NCBI GenBank assembly: GCA_031277235.1
Contig: JAITMT010000162.1
Coordinates: forward strand, 1-21,543
Direction of reading: 5' to 3'
Origin: Tannerella sp.
GTDB taxonomy: Bacteria; Bacteroidota; Bacteroidia; Bacteroidales; Tannerellaceae
DNA: 21,543 bases
Shown here piece by piece: positions 1 to 6,178 of the stretch. Within the stretch, counting starts at the first letter, position 1, and every line of letters begins with the position of its first letter. The notes under the pieces were generated by a model. That model searched no databases and was not told where the DNA came from. It saw nothing but the letters and a program-made list of their open reading frames with translations. Position numbers and translations under genes: made by a program.

Positions 1-46
1 ATACTAAAACAATCAACGCTGCTCTTAAAAAATTTTTTCTGTTCAT
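1..46 (-). CDS. N-terminus of an exported protein (partial)
   Basis: The minus strand reads from an ATG at 46 down to the window edge and gives 15 residues, MNRKNFLRAALIVLV. Two basic residues followed by a hydrophobic stretch look like the start of a signal peptide or membrane anchor. A Bacteroidetes -7 element (TACTTTTG, minus strand, 95-102) lies about 50 bases upstream, which supports a real start. Nothing about the mature protein is visible, so no function can be given. It is divergent from the histidine kinase gene. Confidence 0.55.
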   Translation of the reverse strand, partial: MNRKNFLRAALIVLV

Positions 47-94
47 AGTTGTAAAATTTATAATTATTTAAAAATTTGTTTCTCAATCACGGTG

Positions 95-102
95 CAAAAG
101 TA
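95..102 (-). promoter_or_regulatory. Bacteroidetes -7 promoter element for the minus-strand gene at 46
   Basis: The minus strand reads TACTTTTG, an exact match to the TAnnTTTG -7 consensus of Bacteroidetes promoters. It would place the transcript start about 40 bases before the ATG at 46. No good TTTG/TTG -33 element is present at the usual 19-21 bases upstream. Confidence 0.5.
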
Positions 103-124
103 CGGCGGTTTTCCGGATGGTCGG

Positions 125-217
125 GTTAAAAAAAAGTTATCTTTTTGTTATTTTTACGTTAAATTTTCATTTTTTTTCGCGCCTTTTCCCTTAACGTTTT
201 CTTAACATTGTTTTAAC
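125..217. promoter_or_regulatory. Helically phased GTTA / TTAAC box array
   Basis: Four GTTA words start at 125, 136, 147 and 158, exactly 11 bp apart. A second set of three TTAAC words starts at 191, 202 and 213, again exactly 11 bp apart; the outer two lie in a perfect 13-bp direct repeat (191-203 and 213-225). Direct repeats with an 11-bp period are the known target layout of OmpR/PhoB-class response regulators; the Bacillus PhoP box is TTAACA-like with this spacing. The array lies between the divergent gene at 46 and the histidine kinase, so it could control either. The region is T-rich, so intrinsic DNA curvature is another reading. Confidence 0.4.
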
Positions 218-288
218 GTTTTCTTTATATTTTAATCATTTGATAAACAGGAGGATAAATATATTTTATAAAATTTTTACCCGAAAAG

Positions 289-319
289 TTGGCAGTTTCA
301 AATTTTCTCCCTAATATTG
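289..319 (+). promoter_or_regulatory. Possible promoter of the sensor kinase gene
   Basis: TTG at 289-291, then 20 bases, then TAATATTG at 312-319, one mismatch from TAnnTTTG. If this is the promoter, an in-frame TTG start at 289 cannot be used and translation begins at the ATG at 343 or 370. Confidence 0.3.
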
Positions 320-342
320 CGTCCTGTTTGGGAGAAATTTGC

Positions 343-1728
343 ATGAACGCTTTTAACAAAAATTACAGTATGAAAATTAAAATCAGTAACAAAATCATCT
401 GGGCGCTGTTTATCGCCGTTATTGCGGGGCTTGTTGTTTTGCAGGCGGTTTGGCTGTATAATTCGTATCAGTCAAAAACACAGGATTTGCATAAACAGAT
501 TCAAGATATTCTTGAAGTTTCAATTAAAGATGAAGTATCTAATAGGTTAAACCAAGCTAAAAGTAAAAGAGCAGACGCATATCAAGTGGTTTGGTATAAA
601 GAAGATGGTCCAAAAGAAATTGAGCAGTCAGATAGTATCATTTTAAATACCGAGGAAGTTTTTGAAGCCGGTTTTTATCAATCAATTTTAAATATTGGAT
701 ATCTCAAATTCCAAATAGACACCCTTGACAGTCTTTTCCACAACGAACTTCAAAAAGCAGAAATTAATGCTACATATAATATATGTTATAGAGATTCCAA
801 CGGAATAATCCTTGAACAGAGCGGCGATTCGCTGTTGTTGAATGACGAAACCGCTTTTCGCAGCGACGCCATGTTGATTGTAAACGGGCAGCGGGTGCAG
901 GTAACTGCGGATATTGCCGTGCCGTTTGTAATCAGGAGAATGATTAACATACTGATTCTCTCTGTTTTGCTGATCATCACCATAGGAGTCATCGCCTATC
1001 TGCTGACAAAAAGACTGCTGAATGAACAGAAACTAAATCAGTTCCGCAATGATTTTGTCAATGCGTTTACGCATAACATGAAAACGCCGCTGGGACAGGT
1101 CTTGACAACGCTTGAAAACATAAACGGCAAAAAATACGGCGAAAGACCGGATTTGCTGGAAAAGCATACCAATCTGGCGTTTTTGAGCGTTTATAAAATC
1201 CAGCGGCAAATCGAACAGATGCTCGCCATCTCCAAATCGGAAGCCGACAGCCTCCCGCTAAACCGCGAAGATACGGATATGCAGGCATTGATGGAAGGAC
1301 TGAAAGCAAGGTTTGACGTCTCCGGGACAAAGCCGGTGAGCATTGAAACGTCCTGCAATCCCGAACACCTCATTGCCCGGATTGACAGACAGTTAATGGA
1401 AGACGTCATTTCCAATCTGCTTGACAATGCCATCAAGTATTCGGGTGAAAGCGTCAAAATCGTCATGGACTGTTCCGTAAAGGGCAACAATTTGATTTTC
1501 AAAGTTATAGACAACGGTTTGGGGATTTCGGACGAAGACCGGAAAAAAATATTCGAGAAATACGAACGGGGCGCTGCCTTCGCCCGTCCGGACGGAGCCA
1601 AAGGCTTCGGACTCGGATTGAATTATGTGCAAAAAGTAGTTTCTGCACATGGAGGGAATGTGCAGCTGTTCAGCACATTGGGGCAGGGAAGCGAATTTCG
1701 GATTATTTTGCCTGAAGCCCCCCTCTAA
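343..1728 (+). CDS. Membrane sensor histidine kinase (orphan)
   Basis: A 461-residue two-transmembrane sensor kinase. It should sense a periplasmic signal, autophosphorylate on a histidine and pass the phosphate to a response regulator. Visible parts: TM1 about 18-38, periplasmic sensor region about 40-198 with no family I recognise, TM2 about 200-222, H-box FTHNMKTPL with phospho-acceptor His244, N-box NLLDNAIKYS (358-367), G1 box DNGLGIS (390-396) and G2 box GFGLGL (421-426). No HAMP domain is evident between TM2 and the H-box. I chose the ATG at 343 because GGAG lies 8 bases upstream and a possible promoter covers the earlier TTG at 289; ATG 370 is also possible. No response regulator gene lies on either side, although such pairs are normally adjacent. 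The stop codon lies in a CCCTCTAA repeat module, so the last residues (APL) may be repeat-derived. Family assignment is firm; signal and target are unknown. Confidence 0.92.
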   Translation: MNAFNKNYSMKIKISNKIIWALFIAVIAGLVVLQAVWLYNSYQSKTQDLHKQIQDILEVSIKDEVSNRLNQAKSKRADAYQVVWYKEDGPKEIEQSDSIILNTEEVFEAGFYQSILNIGYLKFQIDTLDSLFHNELQKAEINATYNICYRDSNGIILEQSGDSLLLNDETAFRSDAMLIVNGQRVQVTADIAVPFVIRRMINILILSVLLIITIGVIAYLLTKRLLNEQKLNQFRNDFVNAFTHNMKTPLGQVLTTLENINGKKYGERPDLLEKHTNLAFLSVYKIQRQIEQMLAISKSEADSLPLNREDTDMQALMEGLKARFDVSGTKPVSIETSCNPEHLIARIDRQLMEDVISNLLDNAIKYSGESVKIVMDCSVKGNNLIFKVIDNGLGISDEDRKKIFEKYERGAAFARPDGAKGFGLGLNYVQKVVSAHGGNVQLFSTLGQGSEFRIILPEAPL

Positions 1729-1801
1729 CTCCCCCAAGTGGGAGGACTCCCTCCCCCTTCCGTCGCTCCGCGCACCCCTCCGAAGGAGGGGAATATGAAT
1801 A

Positions 1802-1830
1802 ACCCCCAATGAAGCGAAGCGATTGGGGGT
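1802..1830. repeat. Palindromic intergenic repeat, copy 1
   Basis: ACCCCCAAT (1802-1810) pairs with ATTGGGGGT (1822-1830) around an 11-base core. The same element, inverted and with one core difference, is at 16517-16544, and a degenerate copy is at 16614-16640. Similarity between copies 1 and 2 extends into the flanks (CTATCCGTT on one side, TATTCAT on the other), so the unit is longer than the palindrome. It resembles short non-autonomous REP- or MITE-like repeats. Confidence 0.75.
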
Positions 1831-1871
1831 AAACGGGAGAACGGATAGCGCCCCTACGGAACAAAACAAAC

Positions 1872-1899
1872 GTAAAGACGGGGCGCGCCCCGTCTCTAC
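1872..1899. repeat. GC-rich palindrome
   Basis: 1876-1895 is a perfect 20-base palindrome centred on GGGCGCGCCC. With one mismatched pair it extends to GTA...TAC at 1872-1899. It sits among other palindromic modules in a spacer and lacks a T-run, so it reads better as a mobile intergenic repeat than a terminator. Confidence 0.65.
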
Positions 1900-1947
1900 A
1901 AAAAAACAATCCCTCATTTATCTAAAATCAATTCCTCAAATCGCCAT

Positions 1948-1974
1948 TTAACATATTCCTAACGTTATGTTAAA
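1948..1974 (+). promoter_or_regulatory. Phased TTAAC boxes upstream of the atpD promoter
   Basis: TTAAC (1948), CTAAC (1959) and TTAAA (1970) start exactly 11 bp apart and end 29 bases before the -33 element of the atpD promoter. Spacing and core match the array upstream of the sensor kinase (191-217). This is a suitable position for an OmpR/PhoB-class activator. Function is inferred from layout only. Confidence 0.4.
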
Positions 1975-2003
1975 AACTGTAATAAAATTATACCCAAAAC
2001 AAG

Positions 2004-2034
2004 TTTGCTGATTTGAAAAAAAGCAGTATCTTTG
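2004..2034 (+). promoter_or_regulatory. Promoter of the ATP synthase operon
   Basis: TTTG (2004-2007), 19 bases, then TATCTTTG (2027-2034): an exact match to both Bacteroidetes promoter elements at the expected spacing. It places the transcript start near 2041, about 17 bases before the atpD ATG at 2058, and excludes the longer in-frame start at 2013. Confidence 0.8.
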
Positions 2035-2057
2035 CACCCACAATTACAATTTTTTCA

Positions 2058-3581
2058 ATGGAAAGCAGAATTAAAGGACAAATTTCCCAGATTATCGGAC
2101 CGGTCATTGATATCAGTTTTGACCCGGAAAATGGAGATGCAAGAAACATTAAACTCCCCGCAATACATGACGCCGTAAAAATAAAGCGTCCCAACGGTAA
2201 AATTCTGGTGGCGGAAATTCAACAGCATATCGGCGAAAACAGCGTGCGCTCGGTGGCCATGGACTCGACCGACGGACTGAAACGCGGCATGGAAGTCATT
2301 TCGGAATATACACCCATCACCGTTCCCATCGGCGACGACACGAAAGGACGCATTCTCAACGTTATCGGCGACACGATTGACGGTATCAGCGAATTGCAAG
2401 CGCCTGAAAGACTGCCTATTCACCGTCCCGCTCCCAAATTTGAAGACCTTTCCACTTCGCAGGAAGTATTTTTCACCGGCATCAAGGTCATAGACCTGCT
2501 GGAACCGTATTTGAAAGGCGGTAAAATCGGTTTGTTTGGCGGCGCGGGAGTTGGCAAGACCGTTTTAATCAAGGAATTAATCAATAATATAGCCAAGAAA
2601 CATCACGGATTTTCGGTATTTGCCGGTGTAGGAGAACGTACGCGCGAGGGCAACGACCTGCTGCGCGAAATGATAGAATCCAACGTGATCCGCTACGGCA
2701 AAGCCTTCGAGGAAGCGATGCAGAAAGGCGACTGGGACTTGTCGAAAATTGATTACGAAGAATTGAAAAAGTCGCAGGCGACGCTGATTTTCGGACAGAT
2801 GAACGAGCCTCCCGGCGCGCGCGCTTCGGTGGCGCTGACGGGACTGACGATTGCCGAATCGTTCCGCGATTCCGGCAGCGGCTCCAAAGATATTTTATTT
2901 TTTATTGACAACATTTTCCGTTTCACGCAGGCGGGAAGCGAGGTTTCCGCGTTGCTCGGACGCATGCCGTCAGCCGTAGGTTACCAGCCCACGCTTGCCA
3001 GCGAAATGGGAAACATGCAGGAGCGTATCGCTTCGACAAAAAACGGCTCAATTACTTCTGTACAAGCCGTTTACGTGCCTGCCGACGACCTTACCGACCC
3101 TGCCCCCGCAACCACTTTCTCCTATCTGGACGCAACCACCGTTTTGAGCCGCAAAATCACCGAATTGGGCATTTATCCCGCCGTGGACCCGCTGGATTCC
3201 ACTTCGCGCATTCTCAATCCGAATATTGTCGGCGAAGAACACTACAACACCGCGCAGCGCGTGAAACAGATTCTCCAGCGTAACAAGGAGTTGCAGGATA
3301 TTATTTCCATTCTCGGCATGGAAGAATTGTCGGAAGAAGACCGCCAGACCGTGAACCGCGCCCGTCGCGTGCAGCGATTCCTGTCGCAGCCGTTCTTTGT
3401 GGCTGAGCAGTTTACGGGCGTTCCGGGCGTGATGGTTTCGATTGAGGACACGATTAAGGGCTTCAACATGATTATTGACGGCGAAGTGGATGATTTGCCC
3501 GAACAGGCGTTCCTCAACGTAGGCACGATTGAAGAGGCGAAAGAGAAGGCGGAAAGGATTCGGAATCAAATGGTTAAATAG
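2058..3581 (+). CDS. atpD: F1Fo ATP synthase subunit beta
   Basis: Catalytic subunit of the F1 head, 507 residues; it binds ADP and phosphate and makes ATP as gamma rotates. Walker A GGAGVGKT is at 161-168 and the catalytic glutamate is in GERTREGND (192-200, Glu193). FGQMNEPPGAR begins at 245, and the Walker B-like stretch is ILFFIDNIFRF near 279-289. Compared with the E. coli protein there is an insertion of about 20 residues at roughly 214-240, rich in Lys, Glu and Asp, between the IESNVI and FGQMNEPPG motifs; as far as I know this is usual in Bacteroidetes. The start at 2058 is chosen because the promoter -7 box lies between the earlier TTG (2013) and this ATG. It is the first gene of the operon, and 74 bases holding an inverted repeat separate it from atpC. 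Confidence 0.98.
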   Translation: MESRIKGQISQIIGPVIDISFDPENGDARNIKLPAIHDAVKIKRPNGKILVAEIQQHIGENSVRSVAMDSTDGLKRGMEVISEYTPITVPIGDDTKGRILNVIGDTIDGISELQAPERLPIHRPAPKFEDLSTSQEVFFTGIKVIDLLEPYLKGGKIGLFGGAGVGKTVLIKELINNIAKKHHGFSVFAGVGERTREGNDLLREMIESNVIRYGKAFEEAMQKGDWDLSKIDYEELKKSQATLIFGQMNEPPGARASVALTGLTIAESFRDSGSGSKDILFFIDNIFRFTQAGSEVSALLGRMPSAVGYQPTLASEMGNMQERIASTKNGSITSVQAVYVPADDLTDPAPATTFSYLDATTVLSRKITELGIYPAVDPLDSTSRILNPNIVGEEHYNTAQRVKQILQRNKELQDIISILGMEELSEEDRQTVNRARRVQRFLSQPFFVAEQFTGVPGVMVSIEDTIKGFNMIIDGEVDDLPEQAFLNVGTIEEAKEKAERIRNQMVK

Positions 3582-3584
3582 GAC

Positions 3585-3652
3585 AAACGGGAGAACGGAT
3601 GAACGGGAAAACGGAAATCCCGTTTATACGTTTAACCGTTCGACCGTTCATA
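3585..3652. repeat. Inverted repeat in the atpD-atpC gap
   Basis: ATGAACGG (3599-3606) pairs with CCGTTCAT (3644-3651), and an inner pair ACGGGA (3603-3608) / TCCCGT (3618-3623) forms a competing stem. The first 16 bases (3585-3600) are identical to 1831-1846. The same ATGAACGG/CCGTTCATA pair occurs just before dnaJ (15127-15172). There is no T-run, so it is unlikely to terminate transcription, but the mRNA could fold just before the atpC start. Confidence 0.7.
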
Positions 3653-3655
3653 CAA

Positions 3656-3904
3656 ATGAATATGCTGATACTAAAGATTATATCGCCGACGGAGACGATT
3701 TTTAACGGAGAAGTGAAACAGGTTTTTTTTCCGGGCACCATCGGTTTGTTTGAGGTTTTGCCCAAACATGCGCCGATTATTTCGTCGCTCGCCAAAGGCG
3801 ATATTACTTGCGCGCTTGCCTCGGGAGAAGAAAAAAAGTTTCCCGTCGCGAGCGGATTTGTGGAGGTAAATGCAAATAACATAACGGCTTGTATAGAAAA
3901 TTAG
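3656..3904 (+). CDS. atpC: F1Fo ATP synthase subunit epsilon, short form
   Basis: Central-stalk subunit that, with gamma, couples rotation of the c-ring to the F1 head. 82 residues from ATG 3656 (MNMLILKIISP); ATG 3662 would give 80. The sequence covers only the N-terminal beta-sandwich, including the PGTIGLFEVLPKHAPI core (26-41). The C-terminal two-helix domain found in the roughly 135-residue E. coli type, which can inhibit ATP hydrolysis, is absent; short epsilon subunits are common in Bacteroidetes. An in-frame ATG at 3599 lies inside the upstream inverted repeat and would add 19 residues with no family match, so I reject it. The next gene begins one base after the stop. Confidence 0.93.
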   Translation: MNMLILKIISPTETIFNGEVKQVFFPGTIGLFEVLPKHAPIISSLAKGDITCALASGEEKKFPVASGFVEVNANNITACIEN

Positions 3905-3905
3905 G

Positions 3906-4307
3906 ATGAAGGCAATGAACGGAAAAAATATGATTATGTTAGTCGGCGTACTGGTACTCTGGCTTGCGGGCTATTTTTTTCTGGCGTCAGCCTGTCCGCA
4001 GTGTTCGGTCGTTTTGAAATTCCTGATTTCGGCGTTTTTTCTGATATTGTCCATCTTTTTTTTAATGTACGCGGATAAAATCAAAAAAAAACAATATTCG
4101 CCGCGTCGGGAAATCAGTATGTTGATGATGTTCAACTTCATACCCCTGATGCTGACATTGACAATCATCCTGTTATACGTAACGCTGGTGAAGGAAAACG
4201 GCAGGCTGTTCATAGGGATTGTCGCCATCAATTATGTATGGTTTCTGATTATGAAATCGGTAATTTTATCTAAAATTGACAGAAAAGAAATAAAGCATGA
4301 AAGTTAA
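3906..4307 (+). CDS. Small four-helix membrane protein of the atp operon
   Basis: 133 residues, mostly hydrophobic, with likely membrane segments at about 9-28, 36-55, 72-93 and 101-121, a basic loop KIKKKQYSPRR (58-68) and a charged C-terminus. A CPQC motif sits at 30-33, at the edge of the first helix. It begins one base after atpC and overlaps atpB by 11 bases, so it is translated with the operon. Its place before the a and c subunits resembles AtpI/Atp1-type proteins, which help assemble the c-ring, but I cannot identify an AtpI signature. An assembly or accessory role is inferred from position only. ATG 3915 is an alternative start. Confidence 0.8.
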   Translation: MKAMNGKNMIMLVGVLVLWLAGYFFLASACPQCSVVLKFLISAFFLILSIFFLMYADKIKKKQYSPRREISMLMMFNFIPLMLTLTIILLYVTLVKENGRLFIGIVAINYVWFLIMKSVILSKIDRKEIKHES

Positions 4308-5379
4308 GATAAACAGATATATAAAGGTTTTATTCATTTTATTTTTTACTTTTTCGACAGTATTAAACAGCCATGCCGCCGAAGAAACGCCGGAAAGCGA
4401 ACCGTTCGACCCGGCGGCAGTCATCTTCGAGCACATTCAGGACGCTTACTGGTGGCACATCACCACCATCAAGGACAAACATATTTCGATTTATCTGCCC
4501 GTAATACTCTATTCAAAATCAAGCGGTTGGCATGTATTTTCATCATCGCGGCTTGACCATGGGCATGAATACGCCGGTTTTCACATTAATAGCGACGGGA
4601 AAATCGTGGAAAAAACGACTTCCGGCGAAGAAGTGAAACCGATAGACTTGTCGTTCACGAAAAATGCGGCGGACATCATGATCAGTTCGGCGATTATGCT
4701 GTTCATTTTTCTCTCGGCGGCAAGGTGGTACAGGCGACATCCGAAAAACGCCGTCCCGAACAAGTTTGTCAGTGCGGTGGAGATGCTGGTAATGAGCGTG
4801 GAAGACGATATTATCCGGAAAAGCATCGGCGAAAAACATTATAAGAGATATTCGCCGTATTTGCTCTACGCTTTCTTTTTCATCCTGATAAACAATCTGT
4901 TGGGGCTGATTCCGATATTTCCGGGCGGCGCCAACCTCACGGGAAACATCACCATCACTTTCTTCCTGGCATTCTGCACGTTAATCGCCATCAATCTCTT
5001 TGGAAACAGGGAATACTGGAAAGAGATTTTCTGGCCCGACGTGCCGACGTGGTTGAAAGTTCCGATACCGTTAATGCCATTAATAGAGTTGTTTGGCGTT
5101 CTTTCAAAACCTTTTGCCTTGATGATTCGTCTGTTTGCCAATATCATGGCAGGACATTCAGCCATACTTGCCATTACTTGCCTTATTTTTATTACGGCAA
5201 AGATGGGAATGGCGATGAATGCGGGAATGACTGTTTTTGCCATCATACTGTCTATTTTTATGGACGGGCTTGAATTGCTGGTTGCCTATATTCAGGCTTT
5301 TGTTTTCACGATGCTTTCGGCGGTATTTATCGGAATGTCCCTTCCCGAACATCATCAAAAAGCGACTAAAAGATTATAA
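4297..5379 (+). CDS. atpB: F1Fo ATP synthase subunit a
   Basis: Membrane stator subunit forming the two proton half-channels against the c-ring; 360 residues. It starts with a signal peptide (about 1-27, cleavage near NSHA/AEE) followed by a hydrophilic, presumably periplasmic region of about 95 residues before the first core helix (about 125-142). The essential arginine is Arg278 in LMIRLFANIMAGH (275-287). The last helices contain the conserved ELLVAYIQAFVFTML (326-340), with Gln333 at the place of the conserved glutamine. E. coli AtpB is about 270 residues; the extra length is the exported N-terminus, a feature seen in Bacteroidetes. The start overlaps the previous gene by 11 bases and atpE follows after 22 bases. 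Confidence 0.96.
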   Translation: MKVKINRYIKVLFILFFTFSTVLNSHAAEETPESEPFDPAAVIFEHIQDAYWWHITTIKDKHISIYLPVILYSKSSGWHVFSSSRLDHGHEYAGFHINSDGKIVEKTTSGEEVKPIDLSFTKNAADIMISSAIMLFIFLSAARWYRRHPKNAVPNKFVSAVEMLVMSVEDDIIRKSIGEKHYKRYSPYLLYAFFFILINNLLGLIPIFPGGANLTGNITITFFLAFCTLIAINLFGNREYWKEIFWPDVPTWLKVPIPLMPLIELFGVLSKPFALMIRLFANIMAGHSAILAITCLIFITAKMGMAMNAGMTVFAIILSIFMDGLELLVAYIQAFVFTMLSAVFIGMSLPEHHQKATKRL

Positions 5380-5401
5380 TTAACAATTAAATAAATAAAT
5401 T

Positions 5402-5662
5402 ATGACTACATTATTAGGATTTATGAACATTTTGTTGCAGGCAGCAAGTTTCGGTTCGCTTGCAGGACCAATCGGAGCAGGTTTGGCTGTAATCGGAGCA
5501 GGTCTCGGTATCGGTAAAATCGGCGCAAGCGCCATGGAAGCCATCGGCAGACAGCCCGAAGCCTCCGGCGACATCCGTACGTCCATGATTATTGCCGCTG
5601 CGCTGGTCGAAGGCGTGGCTTTGTTTGCCGTAGTGGTAAGTTTCATGGCTTTGGGTAGATAG
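5402..5662 (+). CDS. atpE: F1Fo ATP synthase subunit c
   Basis: Rotor-ring proteolipid, 86 residues, two helices (about 17-44 and 58-82) joined by the polar loop GRQPEA (49-54) that contacts gamma and epsilon. The ion-binding carboxylate is Glu70 in AALVEGVAL. The residue after it is Gly rather than the Ser/Thr typical of Na+-binding c subunits, so proton coupling is the better reading. The first helix is rich in glycine (GAGLAVIGAGLGIG). atpF begins 15 bases downstream. Confidence 0.96.
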   Translation: MTTLLGFMNILLQAASFGSLAGPIGAGLAVIGAGLGIGKIGASAMEAIGRQPEASGDIRTSMIIAAALVEGVALFAVVVSFMALGR

Positions 5663-5677
5663 TTTAAAAGAAACATT

Positions 5678-6178
5678 ATGTCTTTACTAACGCCAAGTTT
5701 CGGACTGCTGTTCTGGATGTTAATCTCGTTTGTCATCGTCTTCGGACTGTTGGCAAAATTCGGTTTTCCCGTCATCGTGAAAATGGTTGACGAGCGGCGT
5801 GCCTACATCCGGGAATCGCTCGAATCGGCTGACGAAGCGAACCGCAAATTAGAAAACATCAAGCAGGAATCCGACACGATTATCAAGGACGCTCGCGACC
5901 GGCAAAATGCGATCATCAAACAGGCGACAGACGAGGGAAACAAGTTGGTACAAAGCGCTAAGGATCAGGCACTTGTCGAGGCTCAAAAGCAAATGGACAA
6001 CGCCGCGCAACGCATCGAAGTCGAAAAGCAGCGCGCGATGGAAGATATCCGTCTGGAAATGGCGGAGTTGTCTGTCCGAATCGCCGAAAAGATTTTGCGC
6101 CGGAAATTGGACAATCCCGAAAGTCAACATGCACTGATTTCCCAATTTTTAGATGAAATGGATACGGTAAAAATATGA
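5678..6178 (+). CDS. atpF: F1Fo ATP synthase subunit b
   Basis: Peripheral-stalk subunit, 166 residues: one N-terminal membrane helix (about 7-28) and then a long charged helix, about 35-150, expected to form a dimeric coiled coil that joins subunit a to delta and the F1 head. The C-terminal SVRIAEKILRRKLD segment is typical of the family. Only one b-type gene is present, so a homodimer is expected. The stop overlaps the atpH start by four bases (ATGA), indicating translational coupling. Confidence 0.95.
   Translation: MSLLTPSFGLLFWMLISFVIVFGLLAKFGFPVIVKMVDERRAYIRESLESADEANRKLENIKQESDTIIKDARDRQNAIIKQATDEGNKLVQSAKDQALVEAQKQMDNAAQRIEVEKQRAMEDIRLEMAELSVRIAEKILRRKLDNPESQHALISQFLDEMDTVKI

Larger units (their letters stand above)
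1729..2003. other. Repeat-rich spacer between the sensor kinase and atpD
   Basis: No credible gene is present. From left to right the spacer holds a CTCCC/GGGAG hairpin (1729-1744), a 7-bp stem CCCCTCC-GAA-GGAGGGG (1775-1791), a long palindrome (1802-1830), a 16-base word shared with the atpD-atpC gap (1831-1846), a GC-rich palindrome (1872-1899) and an 11-bp phased TTAAC set (1948-1974). No hairpin is followed by a T-run, so no intrinsic terminator for the kinase gene is seen. Confidence 0.7.

Noticed and set aside
1775..1791. Intrinsic terminator of the sensor kinase gene
   Set aside because: A stable 7-bp stem with a 3-base loop, but no T-run follows and the same unit recurs elsewhere as a repeat.
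1393..1917. 174-residue minus-strand open frame at the sensor kinase end
   Set aside because: It overlaps the catalytic domain of a clear kinase gene and reads through repeat DNA; no protein family features.
2013..2057. Longer atpD start at TTG 2013 adding 15 residues
   Set aside because: The promoter -7 box (2027-2034) lies inside this stretch, and the family begins at MESRIKG.
5402..5662. Na+-coupled ATP synthase
   Set aside because: Subunit c has Gly after the ion-binding Glu70 and lacks the Ser/Thr and Gln ligands of Na+-type rings.
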